Positions 8,937 to 17,644 of a stretch of DNA of 64,000 nt are shown piece by piece. Source of the stretch: Tunturibacter psychrotolerans (lineage in GTDB: Bacteria; Acidobacteriota; Terriglobia; Terriglobales; Acidobacteriaceae). Position 1 is the first letter of the stretch; every line of letters starts with the position of its first letter. The position numbers were made by a program, and so were the translations under genes. A model generated the notes under the pieces. The model was not told where the DNA came from. It made no database searches and saw nothing but the letters and a program-made list of their open reading frames with translations. The stretch is taken from the NCBI RefSeq assembly GCF_040359615.1, contig NZ_CP132942.1, positions 496,001-560,000 of the forward strand, in the 5' to 3' direction.

Positions 8937-9653
8937 TCATTTCACGGAAAAGAACATATTCAGCTTGAGTCCAATGCCTTCGAGTTGGCTGTTCGGACTC
9001 TTACCGGTGTTGTTCTGATGTTCGTAGTAGAGATCGAATTCGTATCTCTTCTTTATAGGAAACAAGCAACCTGCATAAAGTTCGGTTGTACCCCATTTTT
9101 GATACTGTTCCTGGTAATAAACCTCGGCACTGATGTAGGGGATTGGGTGATAGGAACGAATGTTCATTGGCCTCTCGGTCTGAAGCCTGTTGCGATAGCG
9201 CCACTTGAATGTTCCGTTCGTCCAGTCCAGGTCGGCACGATTTCTGTCTGTGAGCAGAAGTTGGAGCCTCAGCGGATAGTGCCCTGTTATCGTCAGCACC
9301 ATTCGATTGGTTGAGGGCGAGCCGGGGGTTGCAAGATACCGGTATCCCTCAGTGAAGATCAACGGACGAGCCTTTGCCTCATCGAGGTCAAACGCTGTTA
9401 TCTTCTTCAATCGGACTAGAGGCTTTAGATAGAGCTCCAGATCTGGGCCTATCGTTAATTGAGTTGGATCGCCACCCTCTCTGGTATTTGCGGCCTGCAG
9501 TCTGAATCGCACGCTTGCATTCACCTTGAGATATGGGTCCAGCTCGGGCAGAGCTTCTGTCTGCTGCGCCAACGCGGCAGCCGTGCACGTCGTCAGCAGT
9601 GCTAAGGACAACGTGAGCTTCGGAAGGGACATCAAGATGGTGTGGCGATCCAT
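8937..9653 (-). CDS. DUF2490 family outer-membrane protein
   Basis: 238 residues from ATG 9653; an ATG at 9632 (231 residues) is equally possible. Longer in-frame readings begin at a TTG next to the preceding stop and would bury the signal peptide. The signal sequence (TLSLALLTTCTAAALAQ) is followed by DUF2490 hallmarks: alternating beta strands, DRNRADLDWTNGTFKWRYRNR, PYISAEVYYQ, and a FPIKKRYEFDLYYEHQNNT strand near the end. The protein ends in phenylalanine-rich strands, consistent with a small outer-membrane barrel. Function is unknown. It directly follows the other barrel gene (stop at 9738), so the two form a pair behind sigma-54 promoter P1. Confidence 0.82.
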   Translation of the reverse strand: MDRHTILMSLPKLTLSLALLTTCTAAALAQQTEALPELDPYLKVNASVRFRLQAANTREGGDPTQLTIGPDLELYLKPLVRLKKITAFDLDEAKARPLIFTEGYRYLATPGSPSTNRMVLTITGHYPLRLQLLLTDRNRADLDWTNGTFKWRYRNRLQTERPMNIRSYHPIPYISAEVYYQEQYQKWGTTELYAGCLFPIKKRYEFDLYYEHQNNTGKSPNSQLEGIGLKLNMFFSVK

Positions 9654-9737
9654 GTGTCCACAAGTTGAAGATTGCCTTGCAACAAAGACCTCCCATAGTG
9701 AGAGCTGGCGTCTGCAACGGTTTGAGACGTGGCGCAA

Positions 9738-10589
9738 CTACTTGAGATTAATGGTGACTCCGAGCAATATGCCTTGCTGAGCAGCGTCATAGACAAAGTT
9801 GGAGGCCGGACGATAGTTGATGTCCAGATAGCGCCAGCCAACCCCAAGCATGACCGCGGGTTTAATTCTGTAACCCAAATACGCCGCCACTTGATAGTCC
9901 AGGTTCGCCTGGCCGGCTCCCGCATCGCCAAGGATCGTCACCGAGGCCTTCGGTGAAAGTGCCATACTGATCTTTGCTCCAGCAATCACGTCCACGAAGT
10001 TAGCTGCTTGGGAGTAGTTGTCCAAAAGCCCTGAAGGCTGGAAGCTCAGATTTTCGCCCAGATGCCAATACCTAAGTCCCACCAGTGCGTCAGCTTTTAG
10101 CTTTGGACTATCCAGAAGGCGGTAACCGACCTTAGGCGTAAAGATAGTCTGAGTTGCCTTCGCCTTGATAGAGGTCAACCCAGGGAACGGACTCTCTGGA
10201 GTCGCTGTGTCATCGGAGAGCTTGATCCACATGAAGTCAATCGGCACAACAAAACGTCGCTTGCGAGCTTCAACTGCACCCATGAGACCAATGTTCAACT
10301 TCGAGATTACGTCTCCGGCGCTTGCGTGAAAGCTAGCGGAACGGTCGCGTGCGCCGATCGTGCCATGCACCCCCGCAAACCATAGATAAGGGCTGATTGC
10401 GAGATGCCAGTTGTCGTCGTTTGCGGGATTAACCGCCTGTGCGCCGGTCGCGCTGGCGGTCTGATCTTGAGAAGTCATACCCACAGCCTGCTGCCCAATC
10501 GCAGTAGTAGGTGCAAATGACCCAAGCAAAGCCGCCAGCACAACAAAACATGTCGGCTGTCGCCGTTGAAACCGTACCGATCGAGTCAT
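9738..10589 (-). CDS. outer-membrane beta-barrel protein
   Basis: 283 residues, ATG 10589 with AGAGGA four bases upstream. A signal peptide (about 1-33, cut near AIGQQ) and a short Gln/Ser/Ala linker precede a region of amphipathic strands (WHLAISPYLWFAGVHG, FVVPIDFMWIKLSDD, VGYRLLDSPKLKADALVGL, AYLGYRIKPAVMLGVGWRY). It ends GVTINLK, typical of OmpA-like or OprB-like barrels of unknown substrate. No plug or peptidoglycan-binding domain is visible. It is the first gene of the P1 unit, with an untranslated leader of about 100 nt between the predicted +1 (about 10692) and the start codon. Confidence 0.82.
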   Translation of the reverse strand: MTRSVRFQRRQPTCFVVLAALLGSFAPTTAIGQQAVGMTSQDQTASATGAQAVNPANDDNWHLAISPYLWFAGVHGTIGARDRSASFHASAGDVISKLNIGLMGAVEARKRRFVVPIDFMWIKLSDDTATPESPFPGLTSIKAKATQTIFTPKVGYRLLDSPKLKADALVGLRYWHLGENLSFQPSGLLDNYSQAANFVDVIAGAKISMALSPKASVTILGDAGAGQANLDYQVAAYLGYRIKPAVMLGVGWRYLDINYRPASNFVYDAAQQGILLGVTINLK

Positions 10590-10700
10590 AGGATCCTCTT
10601 ATAAGGTTGAACCTGCGTTGTTTGGTCAGTCGATCTGGTCCTCGTTGCTTCGCAAAATGCGCCGCTTCATCGATCCGGAATCGCAACGAGTTACATCACT

Positions 10701-10720
10701 AATGCACCCTTAGGGCCAAA
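10701..10720 (-). promoter_or_regulatory. sigma-54 promoter P1 for the beta-barrel/DUF2490 pair
   Basis: On the minus strand the site reads TTTGGCCCTAAGGGTGCATT. GG (10717-10716) and GC (10705-10704) are separated by exactly 10 nt, and the -12 element is TGCA. Predicted +1 is near 10692. The twin palindromes at 10812-10850 lie about 130 and 150 bp upstream, nearly the same distances as at P2. Confidence 0.75.
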
Positions 10721-10811
10721 GGCTGCGGATGATAACTTTCGTCCAGGTCGCTGTTATAGAAAGACTTACCTTCTCTTTCCAATAAAGACGCAGTACCTCC
10801 TCAATGAAATT

Positions 10812-10850
10812 AACTCCGACCGTTCGGAGTTAGCTCCGACTCTTCGGAGT
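10812..10850. promoter_or_regulatory. twin upstream activator palindromes of P1
   Basis: AACTCCGA-CCGT-TCGGAGTT (10812-10831, 8-bp perfect arms) is followed by a second copy, CTCCGA-CTCT-TCGGAG (10834-10849). The centres (10821.5 and 10841.5) are 20 bp apart. They lie between the minus-strand barrel gene and the divergent activator gene. They are the best candidates for that activator's binding site, and autoregulation is possible. Confidence 0.78.
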
Positions 10851-11052
10851 TTGGCCGTAGCGCCAAAATTACTGCATCCGTCAATTTTTGATGTTCGCTA
10901 ACCGACAAATAAATGGGCAAGTCTTCGACTTGCCGTGATACCTTACGCTTGCTCACAACAACTGAATTTAGTAGGTTTCAGGCGGCAATCATTGCTGTGA
11001 GCCGGAACCGCCAGCATCGGGCCCGTTCGTGTACTCAGGAGAGAAGGTCGTC

Positions 11053-12687
11053 ATGACCCATTCAGCTCTGCATGTCACGGAAGAATTGTGTGAAGAAAAG
11101 CTACCGATTCAGGGGGGACCCTATCCTTCAGCCACGCTGAGTTCATATCTAGACGATAGACTCAGATTCGAAATGTTGATGACGGAGCTTTCAACGCAGT
11201 TCGCAGGCGTGACCTCCGCGTCCATCGATGAAAAGACCGTCTGTGCCCAAAAGCGAATTGCAGAAACCCTGGAGCTCGACCGCAGCACTCTCGTTCAATT
11301 ACGTGATAACGAGCGTTTCGTGCTAACCCACAGCTGGCAACTCCCTGACCTAAAGCCATTTCCTGGATTCGCGATCAAAGATCTCCCTTGGATGGCGAAC
11401 GAAATTCTCTGTGGTGAAACGGTCTGTTTCGCCTCCATCGACGATCTTCCCGCCGAAGCGTACATGGAGAAGGAAGTCGCACGTCGGTTCGGACCACGCT
11501 CCAACGCTACCTTCCCACTTAGAGTAGGGGGCAAGGTCATCGGAGCGTTGGCGTTCGGGACAGTACACCATGAGCGAGTTTGGCCAGAGACGCTCATTAC
11601 CCGGTTGAAGTTTTTTGTCGAGATGATTGGGAGTGCTCTTGCGCGAACCCGCGCAGAAGATGACACGAAGAAAGCGCTCGAGGAAGTGCAGCGCCTTCGC
11701 GATCAGCTTCAACGTGAAAACATCTATTTGCAACAGGAAGTGAAGTCTGCTCGCGGGCACAGAGGCCTGATAGGCAATAGCACAGCGCTCCGAAAGGTGC
11801 TGGAACAGGTCGATCAGGTGGCCGGCACTAACTCCAGCGTTCTCTTGTGTGGTGAAACAGGAACAGGAAAAGAGCTCATCGCGTCCGCTATCCATGAACT
11901 AAGTCCGCGCGGCAAACGGCCCATGGTCAGGTTGAACTGCGCAGCGATCCCGGAAACTCTTATCGAGAGTGAACTCTTTGGCCGCGAGAAGGGTGCCTAC
12001 ACAGGGGCGCTTTCAAGGCAGGCTGGGCGCTTTGAAGTGGCTCACGGCTCGACGCTCTTTCTGGATGAGATCGGAGAGCTACCTCTTGACGTGCAATCCA
12101 AGCTGCTGCGCGCACTCCAGGAAAAGCAGGTCGAACGCCTGGGCAGCTCCAAGAGCATATCTTTTGATGTGCGAATTGTTGCGGCGACCAATCGTCATCT
12201 GGAGACAGAGATCCGGGAGAAACGATTCAGGAGCGATCTCTTCTATCGATTGAATGTATTCCCGATCCACATGCCAGCTCTGCGTGACCGCATCGAGGAT
12301 ATTCCTTTACTTGTCGAGGCCTTTGTTCATGAGTTCTCAAAGTCCTTCGGTAAGCCAATCGAATCGATAGACAAAGACTGCATGCAGGCTCTGCAAATGT
12401 ATCGATGGCCGGGCAATATCCGTGAACTACGCAATACTGTTGAACGGGCCATGATTCTTGCCAATGGTCCAAGACTCCGTATCTACCCTCCATCAAGCGC
12501 TTTGGGGGAGCTCACACATAGCATGCTTCTAAGCGATGCAGAGCGTGGGCATCTACGCAATGTTCTTGAAATCACAGGTGGAAGGATACGAGGCAAAGGT
12601 GGAGCGGCGGAATTGCTCGGTCTGAAACCGACGACTCTAGATTCCATGTTGGTTCGCCATGGCATCACTTCGAAACTCGAACACTGA
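11053..12687 (+). CDS. sigma-54-dependent activator, GAF-AAA+-Fis (FhlA/NorR type)
   Basis: 544 residues from ATG 11053, preferred over an in-frame GTG at 11029 because GAAGG sits just upstream. Layout: a GAF sensor (about 35-198), a coiled-coil linker (about 200-235), an AAA+ domain with Walker A GETGTGKE (267-274), the sigma-54 loop GAYTGA (314-319, the Phe of GAFTGA being Tyr) and Walker B LFLDEIGE (335-342), and a Fis-like helix-turn-helix at the end (GRIRGKGGAAELLGLKPTTL). The GAF ligand is unknown. The C-terminus resembles FhlA-family regulators. It is divergent from the barrel operon, with matching twin palindromes and GG-N10-GC promoters at both minus-strand units. The inferred role is to switch on the envelope block in response to a small-molecule or redox signal. 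Confidence 0.95.
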   Translation: MTHSALHVTEELCEEKLPIQGGPYPSATLSSYLDDRLRFEMLMTELSTQFAGVTSASIDEKTVCAQKRIAETLELDRSTLVQLRDNERFVLTHSWQLPDLKPFPGFAIKDLPWMANEILCGETVCFASIDDLPAEAYMEKEVARRFGPRSNATFPLRVGGKVIGALAFGTVHHERVWPETLITRLKFFVEMIGSALARTRAEDDTKKALEEVQRLRDQLQRENIYLQQEVKSARGHRGLIGNSTALRKVLEQVDQVAGTNSSVLLCGETGTGKELIASAIHELSPRGKRPMVRLNCAAIPETLIESELFGREKGAYTGALSRQAGRFEVAHGSTLFLDEIGELPLDVQSKLLRALQEKQVERLGSSKSISFDVRIVAATNRHLETEIREKRFRSDLFYRLNVFPIHMPALRDRIEDIPLLVEAFVHEFSKSFGKPIESIDKDCMQALQMYRWPGNIRELRNTVERAMILANGPRLRIYPPSSALGELTHSMLLSDAERGHLRNVLEITGGRIRGKGGAAELLGLKPTTLDSMLVRHGITSKLEH

Positions 12688-12867
12688 GCATAATTAGTCA
12701 GTTACCTACGTGGCTCAACCCATTTGAAATGCCTGATTGAGTCCAGGCCCTAATGGATTGCGGCTTTGGAACAATGAGCTCTGCACAAGTGAAACAAAGC
12801 CCCTAGGCACTCCCACCGGGAATTCAGCTGGAATACTTTGAGCCGAGAATCAATCATGAACCCATCG

Positions 12868-13853
12868 CTAGAACTCGCTATCTCTAGAGCATGGAATCAT
12901 TGCAACCCTTTCCGCCCGTTCGTACCAGCTCGGTAGGTCCTTAAACGAATGGAGATGATAATGCAATGGATTTGTCGATCTAAGGGTCTCAATTAAATGA
13001 TTTGGCCAGTCTGCGAAGAGACTCACAACTGCCTGGCGCATGTAGGCTCTCGATTTCACATCGAGATATTCGAAATTCATCGGCGCACCACTCGGATGTC
13101 TGGAAGTGATTTGGTGCGAACCTGGCAGCATTTGCGCCCTCAGGTTCTCCGCTGAGGTAGAGGGACGGCACATAACGTAGAGAAGTCTCGCCAACACCCC
13201 GAAAAAACTTTCACAACTGGATTTCCTGGCCAATGAGCCCAGCACGTGACACAGTCTCAAAGTCCTTTTGTCCGCGCGCTCGGATGGTGCGCAACTAGCG
13301 ACTGATCGATTGCAGTAAGCGCACCGTTGCAGGTCCTTTCCTGGATTAACCAAGCTCGAGTTGAGAAATCGAGACGCACTTCGAAATGGTTTCCGCAGTG
13401 AGGACAGCTTTCTCGAAGGAAGCAACTGTGCCTTAAACAGCAGGTGTATATGGCGATAGACCACGGGAGCTGATGGTGACCCTTCTCCCCAAGACAAGTT
13501 GGGCAATACTGGTTACCCATAACACCGTATGACCCTTGCCATAGACGCCACGGCATAGGCGCGGCTCCCAGTGGTCGATAGACCGGTGTCCTCGACAGTC
13601 CATGAAGGCTGGAAGGTAGGCATTCAATTACCTGTTCTTTTTCGACTCCAATCGCCTCTGCGATGGAGTCTATGAACGGACTTGTGTACGCCATGCGATC
13701 CAACGCTGCAACAGGTTGGTCGTTCCCAAGCCATGCACAAAGGCTTCTAACGGACACGTTATTCCCGGCTGCAATCCTAAGAATCCAGGAAGACAAAATC
13801 TCGTCGTCAAGACGGCGTGGGTGCCATGGTAAGAGATTTGACACGTTCGTCAC
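12868..13853 (-). pseudogene. TniQ-like transposition protein, frameshifted (copy 1)
   Basis: The upstream frame (start GTG at 13853) gives the TniQ N-terminus: NLLPWHPRRLDDEILSSW, then a zinc-binding region CPTCL...CCLRH...CPHCGNHFEVR. Near 13350 the coding sense moves to the other frame, which supplies the next zinc pair (NPGKDLQRCAYCNRS) and the C-terminal part ending at 12868 (RAYMRQAVVSLFADWPNHL, FKDLPSWYERA). A single indel about two-fifths of the way in therefore splits the gene. TniQ/TnsD-type proteins choose the target site for Tn7- and Tn5053-like transposons. No TniA/TnsB transposase or TniB/TnsC ATPase is present nearby. A shorter copy, about 90% identical by eye, lies at 35606-36016. 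Confidence 0.7.
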
Positions 13854-13873
13854 CCCTAATCAGGCTGGCCGAT

Positions 13874-13936
13874 TACAACGCTATTTCGTACTGGAAGACC
13901 CATTTCGAGCTCAATTTACACCGATATTCTGTACTG
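13874..13936 (+). repeat. transposon-end-like 20-bp repeats beside TniQ copy 1
   Basis: TACAACGCTATTTCGTACTG (13874-13893) and a degenerate direct copy TACACCGATATTCTGTACTG (13917-13936, 16 of 20 matching) lie just outside the TniQ start. The first is identical to a site at 36034-36053 beside TniQ copy 2, and similarity between the two loci stops right after it. Short repeated sites of this kind mark the ends of Tn7/Tn5053-like elements, where the transposase binds. Confidence 0.55.
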
Positions 13937-14328
13937 GACTCAGGGCTATTGGATACCAGATGGAATTCTTCAGCGATACGGGAGATTGGCTTCACGGGAA
14001 GCAACTGTACGAGAAGCTGGTTATTCGGTAACGTGCCGAAGGCAGGGACCGACCTGAATAGCTCGATGAGTGCATTGGCCTGATATCGTCATCCGAGGAT
14101 CACGCCCGGACGGATCGGCGGACACAAACCGACATCCCGGCACTAGCCTGACCCTATCTTCCACCGCGCCAATCAGAAAAGCCCACAGAAAATGTGTGGC
14201 TTCGGCGGAAATCCTTCCCCCAGGGCTTTAAAGGCTCACCCGGTTTGGACTGAGCCTTTTTGCTGGTCGCTAACATCCCATCATTCCTCTTGACAATATC
14301 TGTTATAAGGAATATCGTTGGGAAGTAG
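13937..14328. other. non-coding stretch between TniQ remnant and marR
   Basis: No convincing gene. It contains a terminator-like hairpin at 14231-14262 (GGCTCA ... TGAGCC followed by TTTTT) with no matching gene upstream on the plus strand, suggesting remnant DNA. The marR promoter (TTGACA at 14290-14295) and operator lie at the right end. Confidence 0.4.
14301..14320. promoter_or_regulatory. putative MarR operator, copy 1 (marR promoter)
   Basis: TGTTATAAGGAATATCGTTG overlaps the spacer and -10 region of a TTGACA-led promoter and ends 8 nt before the marR ATG. The same 20-mer with three changes recurs at 14812-14831, upstream of yceI. Confidence 0.6.
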
Positions 14329-14793
14329 ATGAAAACCCCTGTCCAAACCGAGTCCAAGCCAAAGCCAGGATCCTCCCCAGAAGAGGTCGCGCACCTTGAG
14401 ATGATGCGGACGATGGAGGTTCTGTCGCACCGGTTTGCGCAGGTGTTGAAAGCCGAAGATCTTTCCGAGACACAGTACAACGTGCTGCGGATTCTGCGGG
14501 GCGCCCCGGAGGGAATTCCGTGCGGCGAGATTGGCAACCGTATGGTGACGCGGGACTCAGATATCACACGGCTGCTTGATCGGCTCGAGAAGCGGTCTTT
14601 AGTCTCCCGTTCCCGGGAGAGTAAGGATCGGCGGACGGTGTGGGCGCGGATTACGCCGGAGGGACTGAAACTGCTGGCGCGGCTGGATAAACCCGTGCTT
14701 GCGACTCATTTCGAACTCCTGGGTCACCTTGGGGCCAAGCGATTGAAGCTTCTGACGGATCTGCTGCGTCTTGCGCGCCAACCTCACGGTTAA
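14329..14793 (+). CDS. MarR family transcriptional regulator
   Basis: 154 residues, ATG 14329 with GGGAAG upstream. The N-terminal 25 residues are polar. The winged-helix core follows: ETQYNVLRILRGAPEGIPCGEIGNRM (helices 2-3), RDSDITRLLDRLEKRSLVSR (recognition helix), and the wing ESKDRRTVWARITPEG. Terminal helices (LLGHLGAKRLKLLTDLLRL) should form the dimer. It is followed after 94 bp by a cytoplasmic-type yceI gene. An almost identical 20-bp site precedes both genes, so it is likely an autorepressor that also controls yceI. This MarR-YceI pairing is common in soil bacteria. The inducer, perhaps a phenolic or lipid-like compound, is unknown. Confidence 0.93.
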   Translation: MKTPVQTESKPKPGSSPEEVAHLEMMRTMEVLSHRFAQVLKAEDLSETQYNVLRILRGAPEGIPCGEIGNRMVTRDSDITRLLDRLEKRSLVSRSRESKDRRTVWARITPEGLKLLARLDKPVLATHFELLGHLGAKRLKLLTDLLRLARQPHG

Positions 14794-14811
14794 TTTTTTT
14801 GCCCTAATAGT

Positions 14812-14831
14812 TGTTGTAACGAATATCCTTG
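14812..14831. promoter_or_regulatory. putative MarR operator, copy 2 (yceI promoter)
   Basis: TGTTGTAACGAATATCCTTG matches the marR upstream site at 17 of 20 positions and lies 57-76 bp before the yceI start. With the next bases it forms an imperfect palindrome (TTGTAA ... TTGCAA). Confidence 0.6.
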
Positions 14832-14887
14832 CAACGCATCAAATAACTGGAGAGCACGGTGCAAGCCACCGGAAAGGAAACACCCTT

Positions 14888-15445
14888 ATGAGCACCACAG
14901 TTGCAACCCCCGCAATCACCACCTGGAACGTCGATTCGACTCACTCCGTTGTCGAGTTCAAGGTCAAACACATGATGATCTCCAACCTGAAGGGTAACTT
15001 CACCAGCGTGACCGGCACACTATCTCTGCATGAGAATGATCTGACGCAGTCGAGCGTGGAGGCATCGATCGAGATTGCTTCGATCCACACACGGGATGAG
15101 GGCCGCGATGCCCACCTGAAGGGTGAGGACTTCTTCGACGCCGAGCAGTTTCCGACGATGCAGTTGAAGTCCACGCACATCGCGCTGAAGTCAGATGGCG
15201 AAGTCGTAGTCACGGGCGACCTGACGATCAAGGGTGTCACCCACAGCGTGCAGTTCGCGGTAGAAGGGCCGTCTCCGGCGACGAAGGATCCGTGGGGCAA
15301 CACGCGCATTGGTCTGTCGGCGACCACGAAGATCAATCGCAAGGAGTTCGGGCTGACCTGGAACGCAGCCCTCGAGGCCGGCGGTTTGATGGTGAGCGAG
15401 GATGTCAGCATCACTCTGGACCTGGAGTTCGTGAAGCAGGCATAA
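14888..15445 (+). CDS. YceI family protein (no signal peptide)
   Basis: 185 residues from ATG 14888, chosen because GGAAAGGAAA precedes it and the family core begins directly (TWNVDSTHSVVEFKVKHMMI). Further family features are the GNFTSVTGTLSLHENDL strand pair, HLKGEDFFDAEQFPTMQLKST, and KEFGLTWNAALEAGGLMVSE, ending in VSITLDLEFVK. The lipocalin-like barrel binds long isoprenoid or similar hydrophobic molecules. Unlike the paralogue at 2368-2955 there is no export signal, so it is probably cytoplasmic. It is controlled with the preceding marR gene. A strong hairpin (15476-15510) follows, which may end the transcript before the LLM oxidoreductase gene. Confidence 0.94.
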   Translation: MSTTVATPAITTWNVDSTHSVVEFKVKHMMISNLKGNFTSVTGTLSLHENDLTQSSVEASIEIASIHTRDEGRDAHLKGEDFFDAEQFPTMQLKSTHIALKSDGEVVVTGDLTIKGVTHSVQFAVEGPSPATKDPWGNTRIGLSATTKINRKEFGLTWNAALEAGGLMVSEDVSITLDLEFVKQA

Positions 15446-15475
15446 GGGCGGCACTGGAGTTGGAAAGATGATCAA

Positions 15476-15510
15476 CCGCCAGAGCACAGCATCAACGCGT
15501 GTTCTGGCGG
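15476..15510 (+). terminator. hairpin after yceI
   Basis: CCGCCAGAGCAC and GTGTTCTGGCGG form a 12-bp stem with one mismatch and an 11-nt loop, 30 bp after the yceI stop. There is no T-run, so it could be a Rho-assisted terminator or an mRNA-stabilising hairpin. Confidence 0.45.
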
Positions 15511-15614
15511 TGCACAAATTGAACTTAGCGCACCTCGTCTCATGAGGATCGTCCCGCAACCCCCAACATTCGGATGTTGGTTCTTTCAAAAGCTGAACAG
15601 AAGGCTAGGTAACT

Positions 15615-16739
15615 ATGGAACTCGGTCTTTACACGCTCTCCGATCTCATCACGGACCCCAAAACGGGCGTTCAGATGAATGCCCATGACCGTATCGACGA
15701 AACAATCAAAGCGGCTACGCTCGCGGATCAGGTGGGGCTCGAAGTGTTCGGCGTTGGAGAACACCACCGCCTCGATTTTGCCGTCTCGTCCCCAGCGATC
15801 GTCCTGGCCGCGATCGCTCAGACGACCAAACGCATTCGGCTCACGAGTTCAGTGACGGTCTTGAGCGCAGCCGATCCGGTTCGGGTCTTTCAAGACTTTT
15901 CCACGGTGGATCTTATTTCGGGAGGTCGTGCAGAGATCATCGCAGGACGAGGAGTCTTTACAGAACCATTCCCGTTGTTCGGAGTCGACCTGCGTGACTA
16001 CGATCAGCTGTTCTCAGAGAAACTCGACCTCCTCAGAAAGCTCAGCCGGACGGAGCGGATCACCTGGAGAGGAAACTTCCGCAGTGCCTTGCAAGATGCG
16101 GAGATCTCCCCGCGCCCCATACAGCGGGAGTTGCCGATCTGGATCGGTGTGGGGGGTACACCGCAGAGTGCGGTTCGCGCGGGGACCTTGGGTCTGCCGA
16201 TGGCACTGGCAGTTCTGGGAGGTCCGATGACTGGCATCAAACCAATCGTTGACCTGTACCGAGAGGCCGGTCAACGAGCCGGACATTCTCTTTCGAATTT
16301 GAAGGTCAGTATCAACAGTCACGCCTACCTCGGTGAGGACGCACAACAGGTACGGGAGTTTCATCGGGCGTTTTACCAGCAATATCTGAGCGAAGCGATG
16401 CCGCGGGGCAAGCGAGCAGTGAAACTCTCGCCGGACGAGTTCCAAAGTATGACCGGACCAGGCACAGGCCTGATGATCGGCTCCGCGCAGGAGATGATCG
16501 ACAAGATTATGCGGGAGTACGAACTCCTCCATCATGATCGTTTTCTCGCGCAGATCGACATCGGACGCCTTCCTTTCCGTGAGGTCGCAAAAGCGATTGT
16601 GCTCTTTGGCGAGAAAGTCGCTCCAGTCATAAGAGCCGAGACAAGGACAGATGCTCCAACGACAGCGGATGAAATTCAACCACCAACATCGGATGGAGAA
16701 TCATCCAATGAAGATGAGTTGGCTGTGACTCGGGCATGA
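15615..16739 (+). CDS. LLM class flavin-dependent oxidoreductase
   Basis: 374 residues, ATG 15615. The TIM-barrel of the bacterial luciferase-like family is clear: MELGLYTLSDL (strand 1), ADQVGLEVFGVGEHH (the E-H-H motif), TKRIRLTSSVTVLSAADPVR, VDLISGGRAEIIAGRG, and PIWIGVGGTPQSAVRAG. It should use FMN or F420 with a reduced cofactor; the substrate is unknown. The last 35 residues after the barrel are polar and rich in Thr, Glu and Ser, an unusual extension. It stands alone, downstream of the MarR-YceI unit, with a 169-bp gap containing a hairpin. Confidence 0.94.
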   Translation: MELGLYTLSDLITDPKTGVQMNAHDRIDETIKAATLADQVGLEVFGVGEHHRLDFAVSSPAIVLAAIAQTTKRIRLTSSVTVLSAADPVRVFQDFSTVDLISGGRAEIIAGRGVFTEPFPLFGVDLRDYDQLFSEKLDLLRKLSRTERITWRGNFRSALQDAEISPRPIQRELPIWIGVGGTPQSAVRAGTLGLPMALAVLGGPMTGIKPIVDLYREAGQRAGHSLSNLKVSINSHAYLGEDAQQVREFHRAFYQQYLSEAMPRGKRAVKLSPDEFQSMTGPGTGLMIGSAQEMIDKIMREYELLHHDRFLAQIDIGRLPFREVAKAIVLFGEKVAPVIRAETRTDAPTTADEIQPPTSDGESSNEDELAVTRA

Positions 16740-16864
16740 TACGGCAGCGATCGGCGTGACCCTGTTGGATTCGCGTAATTCCAAGGATGATAAATCGCCA
16801 ATGCACTCATTCACCGGGGCAGCGGTGACTTGAAGTCGGTTTGAGGAGACTTGTGGAATCTGAT

Positions 16865-17630
16865 TCAGTGCCGCTCTTGAAGCAAGTGTGCCACCCGTTC
16901 GGTGCTTGCTTGTGCCCAGTTCGTATTTGACGCAAAGCCTAGCGCCAACACCACCGCACCACATGCCGTCATCACCCACCAGATTGCGTGCGTCGCCGTG
17001 GTGAAATCCATACCATGCACGCGGCTTGCTGCCACTACCGTTCCCGATACCGCCACCCCCAGAGCTGCACCCACCTGCAGGCTGGTCGATGCGACCGCTG
17101 CTGCGACACCAGCTTGCGACAGTGGCATTCCTGCCACTGCGCTGTTCGTTATTGCGGGATTCACCATGCCGAGCCCCACGCCGAACAATGCGTATGCCAC
17201 CGTCAGCCAAATCATGGGCGTTTGTTGATTCAGTCCCGTAAGCATCAGAGTACTGGCCAGGAATCCGACTCCGGCAACCAGTAGGGAGGGCCGTGGGCTG
17301 CAACCAACCGTCCCGACCATGGTGCGCATACGATCATCGCTATCGCCAGCGGAAGCGTGGCCAGTCCTGTATGAAAAGCGGAAAATCCACGTACCTGCTG
17401 CAGGTATAGCGCATTTAGAAAAAGAAAACCGGCAAAGCAGGAGAAGGCGCTCACCGCCAGAACCGTCGCGCTTGAGAATGGCACGCTATGGAAGAACCTC
17501 AGATCCAACAGCGGATGCTTCCGTCGCTGCTCATATCGCACAAACGCAAAGAGTGCCGATGCCGCAGTAATAAATAGACCCTGGATCAGATCCGATCCCC
17601 AGCCAGCATGCGGCCCTTCAATGCGAAATT
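16865..17630 (-). pseudogene. DHA2-type MFS transporter, truncated and frameshifted
   Basis: One frame (17630 to about 17300) encodes EGPHAGWGSDLIQG and the helices LFITAASALFAFVRYEQRR, SATVLAVSAFSCFAGFLFLN and LYLQQVRGFSAFHTGL. The sense then continues in another frame to 16865 (PSLLVAGVGFLASTLMLTGL, MIWLTVAYALFGVGLG, AGVAAAVASTSLQVGAALG), with the tail VAHLLQERH. Together these are the middle and C-terminal helices of a 14-helix drug-exporter-type MFS protein. The first half is missing, and the remaining part begins beside the 3' end of the response regulator gene. It is therefore a decayed gene with both a 5' deletion and a frameshift near 17300. Confidence 0.78.
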
Positions 17631-17644
17631 CCCTGGTATCGCTC

